Below, one piece after another: positions 44,913 through 55,380 of a stretch of DNA of 64,000 bases. The notes under the pieces are model-generated. The model worked only from the letters and a program-made list of their open reading frames with translations. It did not search any database and was not told the DNA's origin. Each line of letters begins with the position of its first letter. The stretch's first letter is position 1. The position numbers were made by a program, and so were the translations under genes. Source of the DNA: Bolinopsis microptera (taxonomy: Eukaryota > Ctenophora > Tentaculata > Lobata > Bolinopsidae); contig NC_087073.1 in the NCBI RefSeq assembly GCF_026151205.1, forward strand, positions 11,625,578-11,689,577. The letters are read 5' to 3'.

Positions 44913-47900
44913 TCATAATCTCTCACTACGACTATCCGTCTGATCAGTGTCAACACTAGAATCTGAATAATAAGTAGGACTCTCTTTTTGTGTGCTTCCA
45001 ATGCTAAGCCCTGTAGCGCTGCTATCTAAATCTACACTGTCTTTATAACTACTAGAATTAAAGCTACTGAGGGATGTTAATGTCTTCCCTGACACTACTG
45101 AAGTTCTGTCAGATCTCCTTGACATCATTGTTAGACTTGAAGAGGAGGAGTCTGACTCACTAGTGCTGTGGGTTGTAGAGTATTCTGATGACAGTGTTTG
45201 GGATGATTCTGATTCAGTGTAGCTAGATGAATAAGATTGGGATTGTGAGTCTGGTGATATATCTTCTGGCCAAATAGCGTCTTCATTCGGTCTGCTAAAC
45301 TGAGTTTCACCTGGATACTCCTTCAGCAATGCGGCCACTGTGGAGTCGGAATAGTAATAGCTGTAATCTTCATCCTCGTAAGAAGACTCTGTTATCTCGG
45401 AAGAACTGGTTTCGTACAGGTCTGGCTTACTGCCAACATAAGATCCCAAGTTTCTGTATTCCTCTTTGATGGGTTCTTCGATAGGTTCTTGAACATCCTT
45501 GTCCTTCGTCCTCTGCAATTTTCCCAACAGTTTCTTACCGAATCCTTTCTTTGTTTCTTTTTTGGCCGGTTCAATGACTGGATCAATGACTGGATCAATG
45601 ACTGGCTCAATGATTGATTCGAAGCATCTTCCACGACACTTACTCTTTCAGGCTCATCATCCTCAACAGCTAGTTCTTTAATATTTGGAGAATCCTCAGG
45701 AACGCTAACTTTCTCTTCCAGATCCCTCTCTCTATTCTGACTTTGTCTTATCATTTTCTGGAACTTTGCAAATGCACTTGTTTTCGGTTTTGTGTCCGGA
45801 TTCATGGCAATTAACTGATCTCTGTTATCAGCCAAGTTACTGTACTCTGGCGGTTCATGAACACTTTCTTCTGGTTGTGATACAAACTTGGTATCAGTCG
45901 AACTTCTGATTTCGGAATATTCATCGGTGGTCTTTGCCTTTGGTGAACTAACTGACTTGTCTGACATTATTGTAGTTGAATGCTCAGTAGCAATATCAGC
46001 AACCACAGTTGTAGTTTTTGTAGATCCTGGAGTCGATTCTGAATTTTCTTTGGTTGTTGAAGCTGTCGATTGTCTGCTGGAGACACGCTGGGATAACTCA
46101 TTGGACAAACTTGACGCAGAACTGGTGGGCTTGTCGGTCTTTAAATCCGCTGTATCATAGGTAGGAAACTGACTAGGTGTTTCACTTCTTGCTAGTGTAG
46201 AAGATTCTATTTGGGTTGTAGAATCTGCTCCTAATGTAGATGGTGTCACACTGGACGTTGATGGTTTATCAGACTTTTTTTGTTCGATTGATTTCGCTGT
46301 GCTCTCAGTCTCATACTCATCCACCTTTGTAGACGATTTTCTAATTTCATTATAACCCTCTGATAAGGTTCTGCTTTTAGCTGTTCTTGAGCTATTACTT
46401 TGCTGTGAGTGTGCTGACCTTTCTAGTGATTTTATTTTAGATCTCACAGAGGTTAAGTTCGAAACTGCTTGTCTCAGCATTAAGTGAAGGTTCCTTGTCT
46501 GACGACTTTCTTTTCTTCGATACTTTAGATTTTACTGTCGAGATGGTGGGTTCACTAGGTTGGTTCAATTCTTTAGTTTTGGACGACTTCGTGTTTATTG
46601 CTGAGCTTCTATCAGTCTGCTTGTCAGTGGTCTTTGAACTGCTGTTCCTTGGTTGCTCTTTTGTCCTTTCTTCCAGGTTTGAAGACGGCTTTGACTTGGA
46701 ACTCAGATTTGGAGCTAATGGGGTCTTTACTGCTGCGGATTTCTCAGATATGGAGGGTTCAACTTCTCTTATTGTGGATTGAGTAGCTGAAGATAATGAA
46801 ATAGCTTCTTTTACTGTGGATCGGTTAGATGATGATTCTGAAACAGCCTTCTTCACTGTCGAAGCAGTAGCTGTTGACGATTTTGTTGAACTGTTTTCCG
46901 AAACAGATTTTGCTGCCGAACTCACTCCAGATTTTTTACCAGAATCAGATGACCTGACCGAACGTTTATTTGAACTCCTGCTGCTCGTTGATTTTCTCAT
47001 TCTGGATGTCGAGCCTAGTGAGTACTTATTGTCGTCGTGATCCGCTCCAAGAGAGAAACTTACTCTAGACTTTGTAGATGCTGAAGAAAGTGGCTTGTAC
47101 ACTTGAGATTCCATTGCTGATTTAGACGATCTTGAAAGGTTACCGTAAGCACTGAGCGATTTGTAAATTGATTTTGGTGGCTCATGCTCTGTAAGAGGTG
47201 CTTCTTCTTGTTTCGATCTTTCCGATCTCTTTGATAGGTAGTCGGAATATATGCCAACATTGCTGATAGAATCATCAGGATTGATCGTTGTATAGTCTGA
47301 AAATCTAGATATTATCGACTGGACATCAGACTGGGTCAAGTAATCGTATGTCACTGATTTACCACTTTTCTCGGGCTCAGATTCCAGTTGTGGTCTTGAA
47401 GATGAGCTGGATTTGTCTGTCACATCTGTCTTCGTTATTGTCGATACTTTTGATCGAAGCTCAGCTGCAGATATTCCCGTTAAAGAGGGATCTTTAAGCA
47501 ATGATTTCAGATCGTATGACTTTAGACTGTCATATGGAATCTCGGTTGACGTGTAGTCCCTCACGTCTGAGGAAGCAAGACTTGCTTGAACTGATGTCCC
47601 CAATGTTTGATTCTCAGTCTTCTGATTTGTTGAGTAGTCTTCCTCTGTTTTTGCTACATCGTATATCAGCGAGGGTCCAAACATTGACCATATCGAACTT
47701 CCTCTGGTAAATCTACAGTCCTACTGATATCATAAGTTGGCTCACTCAAGTCCCTCATGGCGTCCATGGTAGCTGTAGTGTCTGTCCTACTCCAACTGTC
47801 ACTGCTTGCTCTGTGAGCCTGCACTGACGAGCGCAAGCTGAATGTGCGAGCTGAGGTCCCCGAGGGGATTTGGTCGTAAATAGAAGATTTCCGTTTTCTC

Positions 47901-48441
47901 AGGCCGCTGCTAGTTGGGGAAATAGGCTCCTGTGTGCCAAGCTCTGATTTCACGTTCTCCATATGAGTATCATAAATACCTTCATTCGCTTGCTCTTTTG
48001 GAACAGCTGTATTAAAATTGAAAGACCTTCGGAAGAAATCGTATACTTTATTACGAATATCTTTCTCTGACTGAGCATCTCTGGGGACCTCATCCACTTT
48101 TCCATCGTTAGATTTTGACGACGAATTTGATAAAGATCTACCCATGAGAGTCTCTACTTTGCCACCCAGTTGAGATATTGAGATCTCAATATCTCTCTCC
48201 TCTGGGCTGTACTCAGAATAGTTGGCTGGTGTTTGGAACTGTCTCATGGTGGAAGTATCGTAAAATGAGCTTCCTGACCCAGGAACTGTGTTCATATTCT
48301 CACTGTTTATATCCGTGAGTGCCGGCTCGTCAGATAAGTAGGGTCCTTTGTATCTTATCTTGGAGTAGACTACAATCACTACAGCAAGGATGTAAGTTAG
48401 GATGAGAAGGGCAAATGTTATCAGTATTAGAGCCCACCACC
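44913..48441 (-). other. TM segment and long cytoplasmic tail of receptor gene 2
   Basis: The phase-1 acceptor leads directly into GWWALILITFALLILTYILA then VVIVVYSKIRYKGP, a single TM helix with a basic inner flank. The tail is Ser/Thr/Asp-rich with basic patches and recurring tyrosine motifs: AYGNLSR, EYSNLAD, EYRNLGS (YxNL); DEYSEIR and GYNEIR (YxEI); YKSL, YDSL; and a C-terminal YEDEDYSYYYSD cluster. YxN is the known Grb2-type SH2 preference; phosphorylation is inferred. Confidence 0.75.
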
Positions 48442-51400
48442 CTGAAATGAACATGACTTGTAGACACTGAAGATATTGGACAGCATTCTGGTTCCTTGAT
48501 CAAACCTATCCTCCCAAGATGCCATGCTATAGTTTTATCTATCTTTAGAGAAGATTGTAACAGTAAATAAAACATATTACATTTCTGTATTTTAGAGGAT
48601 GGCATCTTGGGAGAAAGATCAAGCAGTGAAAATAAATCTCAAGTTCAGGTTACCGATCAGAGTAAAGATGCCATCTTCTAGAATACAACTACACGGAAAC
48701 ACATAAAATAAATATCTCCTAAAAGTGAAACAGCAACTTTACTGATGGAATAAATAGATCAACTTGTGTCTGATCGATACTCTGAAACTTCTAAAATATT
48801 ATTTAAAATCAATTTATTTATTGCAATCTATCTTTGAAATACATAATAACACGTCTTACTGCACATTAAGTTTCAATTAAACTGTTACAACTTCACAAAG
48901 AAACAATTCATAACACTTGTTATATCTTACCTACGACAGCTTTTTGAGTAAGTTCGATGTAAGAAAGTGGATCGAAATATATCCTGCAGGTATAGTCCTG
49001 TTGGTACAAATTCTCAATCGTGAGGTTGGTTGAGTACCAGATTGGCGAGGACAACTCTGATAAAATTTAACTTCATTAATCAGCAACCTTGGATTCGCCG
49101 ATCTGTCTATTGTTTTTGCATATTTTTTTATAGACAGTCTAAATAGCATATTTTGCATTGATAACCAATTTTATCAAAATAGCGGTAGGGGTATTATTAA
49201 CAGTTATCAGTGGTTAATGATTTTGCTTTTTCTTAAGATATAGGCGAATACAATATCAATATGCCGTCAGTAAATTGAATATTCTATGAAAAAACGGTTG
49301 CATAAAAGACTGAAAAGATATGGGCAGAACTAATCAATTTTAATAACTATATGCCTTGACAGACCAAGGTGTCTATTCAACAAATTACTTTTCATAAAAG
49401 TCTATATGTTTTTTTTTAAAAACTAGTGCTTAAACAAAGATCCTTTTACTACGTGGTTAGCTATTGCAAACCACCAGAATGTTTTGTTATATCGTAATTT
49501 TGTTGATTGTCCTGTGACATAAATTCATTGAAAAGAAATTATTTTTCTAAACACTTGCTTTTTACCGGTCACTGTATATTCCCCAGCTCAGTTTTCTCAC
49601 CGTAAACATATTTGTGAGTAGAGTTGTTGATGACCTGTTCTCCGTTTCTATTCAACCACAGTATTTTCTCAGCCCGAGTTGTTGGTAACGTGATGTCGTG
49701 AAGTTGACATCCTATAAAACTTGTTCTCAACAGTCCTTTCGAGGTTCCTCTGATTTCTGATGAGGTTTATTCGCGATAAAAGTTTACTTTGTGAGTTTTG
49801 TTTGTAAGCGATTATAAATTTTTATAACTTTACAGATAAAGACATCCATACAATGACTTTATCTTTAAACTCCATTAAAAGTTATATTATTCCCCTGCTA
49901 AGATCCACTAAGATCTGATAAGTTTAATAGTTTAAGCTTCTCGTAATACCTACAAAGTCGACGGTGATATTCCTGTAAAGATTAGAACCGTTGTACCCAA
50001 AGTAAAGTTTAGTTCCGACCATGCTGTCCCGAGTAAACCCGTTCATGTAAAATGTTAAGTTCTTGTCCGTGTCGAACACTGCCCTCACAGTTCGTTCCAC
50101 TGTTTCAAACAGTACACTTGTTTGGGCTGAGTGCTGGATCTCTGGTGGGTTGTGTGAGGTGGTGGTGTGTGGGTCATTGAATATTCAGGAGGGGCTTCTA
50201 ATTATGTTATAATTGGATGATCTTGTGTTCTAGAATATTCAATGTTAACCTCATACAATCAAATCTACTCGCATGCGTATTGCGTACGTTATTCAATGCT
50301 CAAAGCAGCGATCGTGTGTTATAAATAACCCTAATTTATAGCATATTCATTATTAAATACTGGAGTTCGACTAATTTTGTAAAATAACCACGTGTGACAG
50401 GTGTACTCTGTTTAGCGAGTGCTCAGTAAGTTCTTAAGTTAACCAAGTGACAATAATACTGTGACAGTCCAACCAAGTGACATTAATACAGTCTAACCAA
50501 GTGACATTAATACAGTCTAACCAAGTGACATTAATACAGTCTAACCAAGTGACATTAATACAGTCTAACCAAGTGACATTAATACAGTCTAACCAGTAAG
50601 TTGGAGTTTGTTCTCTGAGATAGAGTTGGGGGCGAGTGTAAAGTTACAATAATACTCCGTATCCTCTCGACCAGTAATGTTCAGATAGGTTGTCAGAGAG
50701 TTGTACTCGAATACTGTAATGTTCTCCTGTATAGTGGAGACTGGAGTCAGGCTGGGCGCGAGATTTTGAAAACTTAACGTTGAGTAAAACAAAGATATAT
50801 ATTTTGGTATCCCTAGCCTTATCAACAAATAGTAATAAGTCCCTGGCCTGCAGACTTTACAACAATTAAGGGGGGGGGGGGGGGGGGGGGGGTTGGTGTA
50901 AATTTGATAACCTGGTTGATGCAGATACCATGTTTATCAAACCACTGTGCACAAATAGGTTGCTCAAGAAGTCCTGTAATGTTGCAAGCTAGAAACTCCT
51001 CTCTGTACTTCTTAAAACGTTTTATCGTTACTGAAATTAATAGGTCTTCACTTCTCTCTCAATGTTAGAGTAACTAGCAACGTGATATTATGTCAGGTTT
51101 TATCTTTTTCCAGGTTCTAATTTTAGTAGGGGCTGGCAAAGAAGGTGTCACGTACCAACATGAAACGTTTCGTCTGTACTCCTTTTCTTACTCTGCAAAT
51201 CTTTGAAAATGTACTGTACACTTGTGGCGTTAACTTTAGTGTCTCCATAAGACACTGTAGTCCCCACAACTGTCTCACTGTCGTCTGGTAACTGTTGGAA
51301 TACGTCACGTGACGTCATGATACGTCACGTGATGTCATCACGTCACATGGCGTCACGTGATTACACTAGCTAGTTATTTATTTACTGAGATGAATTTAAG

Positions 51401-54400
51401 GCTTTGATAATATTAGAGTTCAACGTTTTCTGCTTAAACTAAGTTGTCACTTGTCAGAAACCTGTACATTCTCAGCATCAAGAACCCAGGCCGCCTTGAC
51501 AACTTCATCATCGTTATTCCATACCCTGAAGTTGACTGACATGTTGGTCGTCTTTGTCACTACCTCGTCATACAAAATTGCCTCTGCGACGATATAAAGG
51601 ATAATGATATTGATGTTGTTCGCAACATACGTCAATGTCTATTTTTCATTAATCGACATGATCACAGACACAGTTGAGATTAGTAAGATGGATACGGTGA
51701 TTACAAATATTAAACACTCGCAAACAGCCCGTACTTATCAGATCCACTAATGGCTGTCACCATGCTGACTCTCAAGTAAATCATTGCGTCACCTGAATAA
51801 CAGCTACACACGACAACTTACCCACAACATCCAGTTTGACATGGTCACTAATAGAAACCCCAGAACTAAAGTTGAACTCCACAATGTACTTCATCTCATC
51901 TGCATACGTCACATTCCTTATCTTCAACTGTGTCCAGTCCAGATTCCTATCCTTTACTTCGTTCCCAAACGTTAACGTAAACCTCGAGTTGTTTTCAATC
52001 TTTGTACCTAGAGCAATTAATTAGAGAGTAAGGCAGTGATTAGTAATTAGAGAGTTACTCAGTTTATCATACTGTTACACTTGTTGTGAAATGTGATGAC
52101 ATTCTTTTGTGTTTGAGCGCAGTGGGAGTTATTAATTACTCATTTGACGTAGGATAAGTTGGGCAGAACATGAAAGTAAACGTAACGTTTGGACCGCTAG
52201 GTGCAACGTACCATTCTCAAAGTACCACGTGACTGAGAGACTGTCGATTGTGGCGTTTTCTCTGTTCCCAATCAACACTATATCGTCCCCTAATTGTGCA
52301 GCCCTATCTGGTGCGTAGATACCTGAAGTATCATCATCACGTGATCTCCTTTAGCCCGCTTATATTTCGTTCCTCAAAGAGTTATGATCGACTCAGAGAG
52401 TTATGATCGACCGCCCTCAACGTATCGAAGTTGCACTAAGTATTTGTAAAGTTTTCAAAGCCGTATGTGCACATCAACAAGCATGTTAAGTCTATATATA
52501 CTTTTAGCAGCTTGCTGTACGTCTTTCATTTTGTATTATCGTTATCTTCTAGATACACTCAACCATACTTTGAGATTAAGTAACTAAGCATCGCTGGCAA
52601 ACGTACTTTAGTTTTGTCTATATTACTCACCACTAAAATCACAGACTTTAAGGATATCCCCCTGCCACCAGGACTCATCATCACTGTATTTACAGAGAAG
52701 TTCCAGCCAGTAGCCCTGCATACACTGCCTGTGTACAGCGTACTGGTTACCAGGTACTTCCAGTCCTCCTATCTTTACTTTGCCTTCACATCCTGTCAGT
52801 ATCTTTAGTTAACCGCGCAATTGGGTTATAGTTTTCTTGTCACAGATATTTCTGGGCTGTACTATGATTGAGTGTACTCTGGTTTAAATGACTTTTCAGC
52901 TATTTTCTTCTCATCATGTCGTATTGACAAAAGCCTACATCTATTACTATTAACATATTGCTTAGTGCTAAATGATTTTGAACTTAAATAGGTATATATT
53001 ATCAACAATATAACAGGAGCTTTCATGCACGGAACTGACAACAATGATCATTGGTGGCACTCATCACTACCAATAAATATAGGAATAGGGTAATTGGTAT
53101 AATGTTAGTGTTTACAGACTTATTGTGAGCCATTTCTCTTATTTACCTGTTGTACTGGGCACGAACACGCGTTTGAAACATCTTACGGTGGAACTAACAG
53201 TGAACTTATAAAAGATTTATATCGGTCAAAGGATGAGTAATGATGATATAATGAACAGAAAAGACGTTTATGTTGACCATAACACGTGAATGAGTCAAGT
53301 TAGTTTCTCTTTTGTGAGAGCAGTTGTATGGTATGGATATCATGCTATATGATGTAACAGTGGTATATTATTTTAACATGAGCATTTAACAGTTTACCTA
53401 GGTCTAGACGCTCTAGGGCTGTATTTCTCTCTGCAAGAGTGAGGACTGTGTCGAATAGTGCACAGTACTTCACGTAGCACTCCGTGTTTTGGCCTATCTG
53501 GAACTTATACTTTGTATTCGTCAGAGTCCGGGGAACTGGAATTGTAGGCTTCATTTTGAACGACGGACAATTTCATAAACATGTTTTAAAATAAATTGCG
53601 TTGTTTGTTTTTGTTGTCAGTGTTCATTTGGGAATTAAAGGTTGACAGTTTCCGAGCCGAAAACATTTTACATTTTACATTTTTCTTACGTTCTATGGTG
53701 ACGTTATATATGTGAACCTCGTCAACAAACATTACTATCTTATCTCTGTCGTAAGTGATCGTTATCTTGCTGTTATCAAACCATTCCTGTATCTCTGGGG
53801 TCGTTTCCACTCTATCCCCTCCTGTCAGATTTATGAGGTAAAACTTTCTTAATTTAACCTTTTTTTTGGATGGTTTCCAAAGAGAAAGATCATTTAGGGT
53901 AGACAACGTTAACCTTTGATAACTAAGACAGAGACTTGTTTTGGCAACTTTAACCTTTGATAACTAAGACAGAGACTTGTTTTTGCCGGATAACACGCTT
54001 TTGTTCCTTCTCTCTATTTCTTATAGAACTCCTTAAGTTGTGTTTTAACAAACCCTTGTCGATCCAGATGAGCTGTATCTTCTGGTCCTCAGTCTGATAC
54101 ACAGCAAACTTAAAGTAGTAGGTATCCCACTGCAGGATGTATCCTGCATCAGTGTCCGCTATTTTCAGGTCCAGGATTATTGTAAACTTAGAGTCTACCA
54201 TTGCTATCTCCTCGTCGTTCTATAATTACAATGTATTAGCTACGTCATAGCAACGTCATAGCTACGTAGCACAAACGTTGGCCAAACCGGAAATGTGCTT
54301 TAGTTTTCGCTGGATGTCTCTACTAATGTGATGCTTCTAGAACGTACTTCAAAGACAAACATAGTGAGGTCGACCTGCCACTTTATTTGACGTCCTAAGA

Positions 54401-54831
54401 AAAGTTAATATCTCCTCACTTCTACGAAGGATCTCTTCTCATTTGAAAGCTGAGTACTAGGGAAGGGTCTCTCCACATACTGCTGATAGTAGCCAGAGAA
54501 GTTAGACGTTCTCACGTGATCTTTTAGAGGCAGATATTTGCTGTCTAGTCTCCAGTACGCTAACAAATCTTTACTACTCCACACTCCTGGAGACATGTTG
54601 AATAGTAACGGTAACCGATATATAATGTAGCTAAGTGATTTTGTCATACACAACAATGTCATACAGTGAGAACTTTTCATCACTGTACAATGTACTTAGT
54701 GCATATATTTATAATTAGTTATATTATCTTCAGAATAATGCACTGAAACAAACCTACGGAATAATAAATTAGATAAAACAGTTACCTTGTATACAAGATG
54801 TGAGAAGAAACAAGTATAAAACACCGTACAT
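44913..54831 (-). CDS. receptor gene 2: signal peptide, LamG-like, sushi, four split Ig-like domains, TM, very long Ser-rich tail
   Basis: Exons: 54831-54786, 54586-54420, 54219-54054, 53821-53690, 53535-53398, 52792-52631, 52322-52212, 52007-51822, 51583-51462, 51291-51156, 51030-50929, 50740-50594, 50141-49950, 49711-49601, 49056-48931, then tail exons 48441-47717, 47621-46524, 46402-45644, 45512-44913. Every junction closes in frame; about 1741 aa. The ectodomain is about 680 residues, then TM, then about 1030 cytoplasmic residues of Ser/Thr/Glu-rich disorder with many tyrosine motifs. The tail is covered by four overlapping frames that join only if three phase-0 introns are removed: 45513-45643 (gtaagt...ttgcag, strong), 46403-46523 and 47622-47716 (weaker). 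Indels or assembly errors are the alternative. Role in recognition or adhesion signalling is inferred. Confidence 0.82.
50440..50592. repeat. 24-base minisatellite adjoining a splice donor
   Basis: Five near-perfect copies of aaccaagtgacattaatacagtct (from 50471) after one divergent copy. The array abuts the donor of the minus-strand exon 50740-50594, and each unit reproduces a donor-like cttg|gttaga. Confidence 0.9.
50866..50892. repeat. poly-G tract of 23 after TTAA
   Basis: ttaag followed by an uninterrupted G run to 50892 (poly-C on the transcribed minus-strand message). It resembles one half of the 13138-13200 element. It lies in an intron of receptor gene 2. Confidence 0.9.
51301..51360. 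promoter_or_regulatory. cluster of CACGTG / TGACGTCA palindromes
   Basis: Within 60 bases there are three tcacgtga palindromes and one tgacgtca. Such sites are known for bHLH-Zip and CREB/ATF-type factors. It lies in the short intron between two Ig half-exons of receptor gene 2, so a regulatory role is only a possibility. Confidence 0.35.
52631..52792 (-). other. sushi/CCP domain exon, receptor gene 2
   Basis: Pattern GCEGKVKIG...RQCMQGYWLELLCKY...SWWQGDILKVCD: four cysteines with a Trp before the last, on a single phase-1/1 exon of 162 bases (159 in the paralog). Confidence 0.8.
53398..54586 (-). other. LamG/jelly-roll-like N-terminal domain, receptor gene 2
   Basis: Four exons: LLAYWRLDSK...; SKFTIILDLKIADTDAGYIL then WDTYYFKFAVYQ; WFDNSKITITYDRDKIVMFV then HIYNVTIE; CYVKYCALFDTVLTLAE. 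The W, YYF and ITYD positions match the four first exons of receptor gene 1. Two exons have identical lengths in the paralogs (166 and 138 bases). Confidence 0.6.
54786..54831 (-). other. signal-peptide exon of receptor gene 2
   Basis: The ATG at 54831 (minus) encodes MYGVLYLFLLTSCIQ and ends in phase 1 at CAAG|gtaact, exactly the phase needed for the next exon (GVWSSKDLLAYW). A short hydrophobic core followed by small residues is typical of a secretion signal. Confidence 0.8.
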
Positions 54832-55380
54832 TTACCCCCTGAAGAACTGGCGAGTTAGAAATTGTATATCAATTATCAAACTTCCACAAACGCTACATCG
54901 TTATAAGGTTATACACACCAACAACATTTTCTGGTAAAGCTAAGCAAGCTAGTTGTTTGGAAAATGCAAGCTCTCTTTTAAGTTTTGTTCGAAATGCGTT
55001 AGTACGACACGTAAATCTTTGAAATAGTGCCATTTTAGTAGACTGCCCATTCTTCTAGTACTAATGGTTTCTGAACAATGACGGTGGATGTGGTACCAAA
55101 TGGTAAAGATTTGCTAAATGTCTAGACTTTAAATTGCTGTTTGCAGCTGCTGTGATGCAAATCGTTCCAGAAATACGGTTTTTTCGTCAGGAAATTTCAG
55201 GGCGCGGCTTCGAACCTTCAATTTATTGTTTATTGTGTAAATAGAATTGCGAAGTATCTTCCGATCTCTTGTCTCTGACCGATTTATGATCCGACGCTGT
55301 CTTTTCAACTGTTATATTAAACCCACTGATAAATAATCAGTCATAATCATTTTAATTAACCAATAACTTAATTAGCTATC
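54832..55380. promoter_or_regulatory. divergent promoter region between receptor gene 2 and the PP2C gene
   Basis: Only about 550 bases separate the two divergent start codons, so both promoters must lie here or overlap. An accaat element occurs at about 55357, just upstream of the phosphatase ATG. No clear TATA box at a fixed distance from either start. Confidence 0.45.

Larger units (their letters stand above)
48931..52322 (-). other. Ig-like domain block of receptor gene 2
   Basis: Paired half-domain exons: 52322/52007, 51583/51291, 51030/50740 and 49711/49056. Examples: FLACNITG..CAQWF with EDTEYYCNFTL; KILWLNRNG with QQDYTCRIYF. The first two pairs lack canonical cysteines (MKYIVEFNF, VQYIFKDL). 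The single exon 50141-49950 is unpaired and may correspond to the unpaired 40702-40490 exon of receptor gene 1. Confidence 0.75.

Noticed and set aside
45888..47040. Plus-strand open frames opposite the receptor tail
   Set aside because: Antisense shadows of the Ser-rich tail codons (Ser/Glu on one strand giving Leu/Phe/Asp on the other); no splice or domain support.
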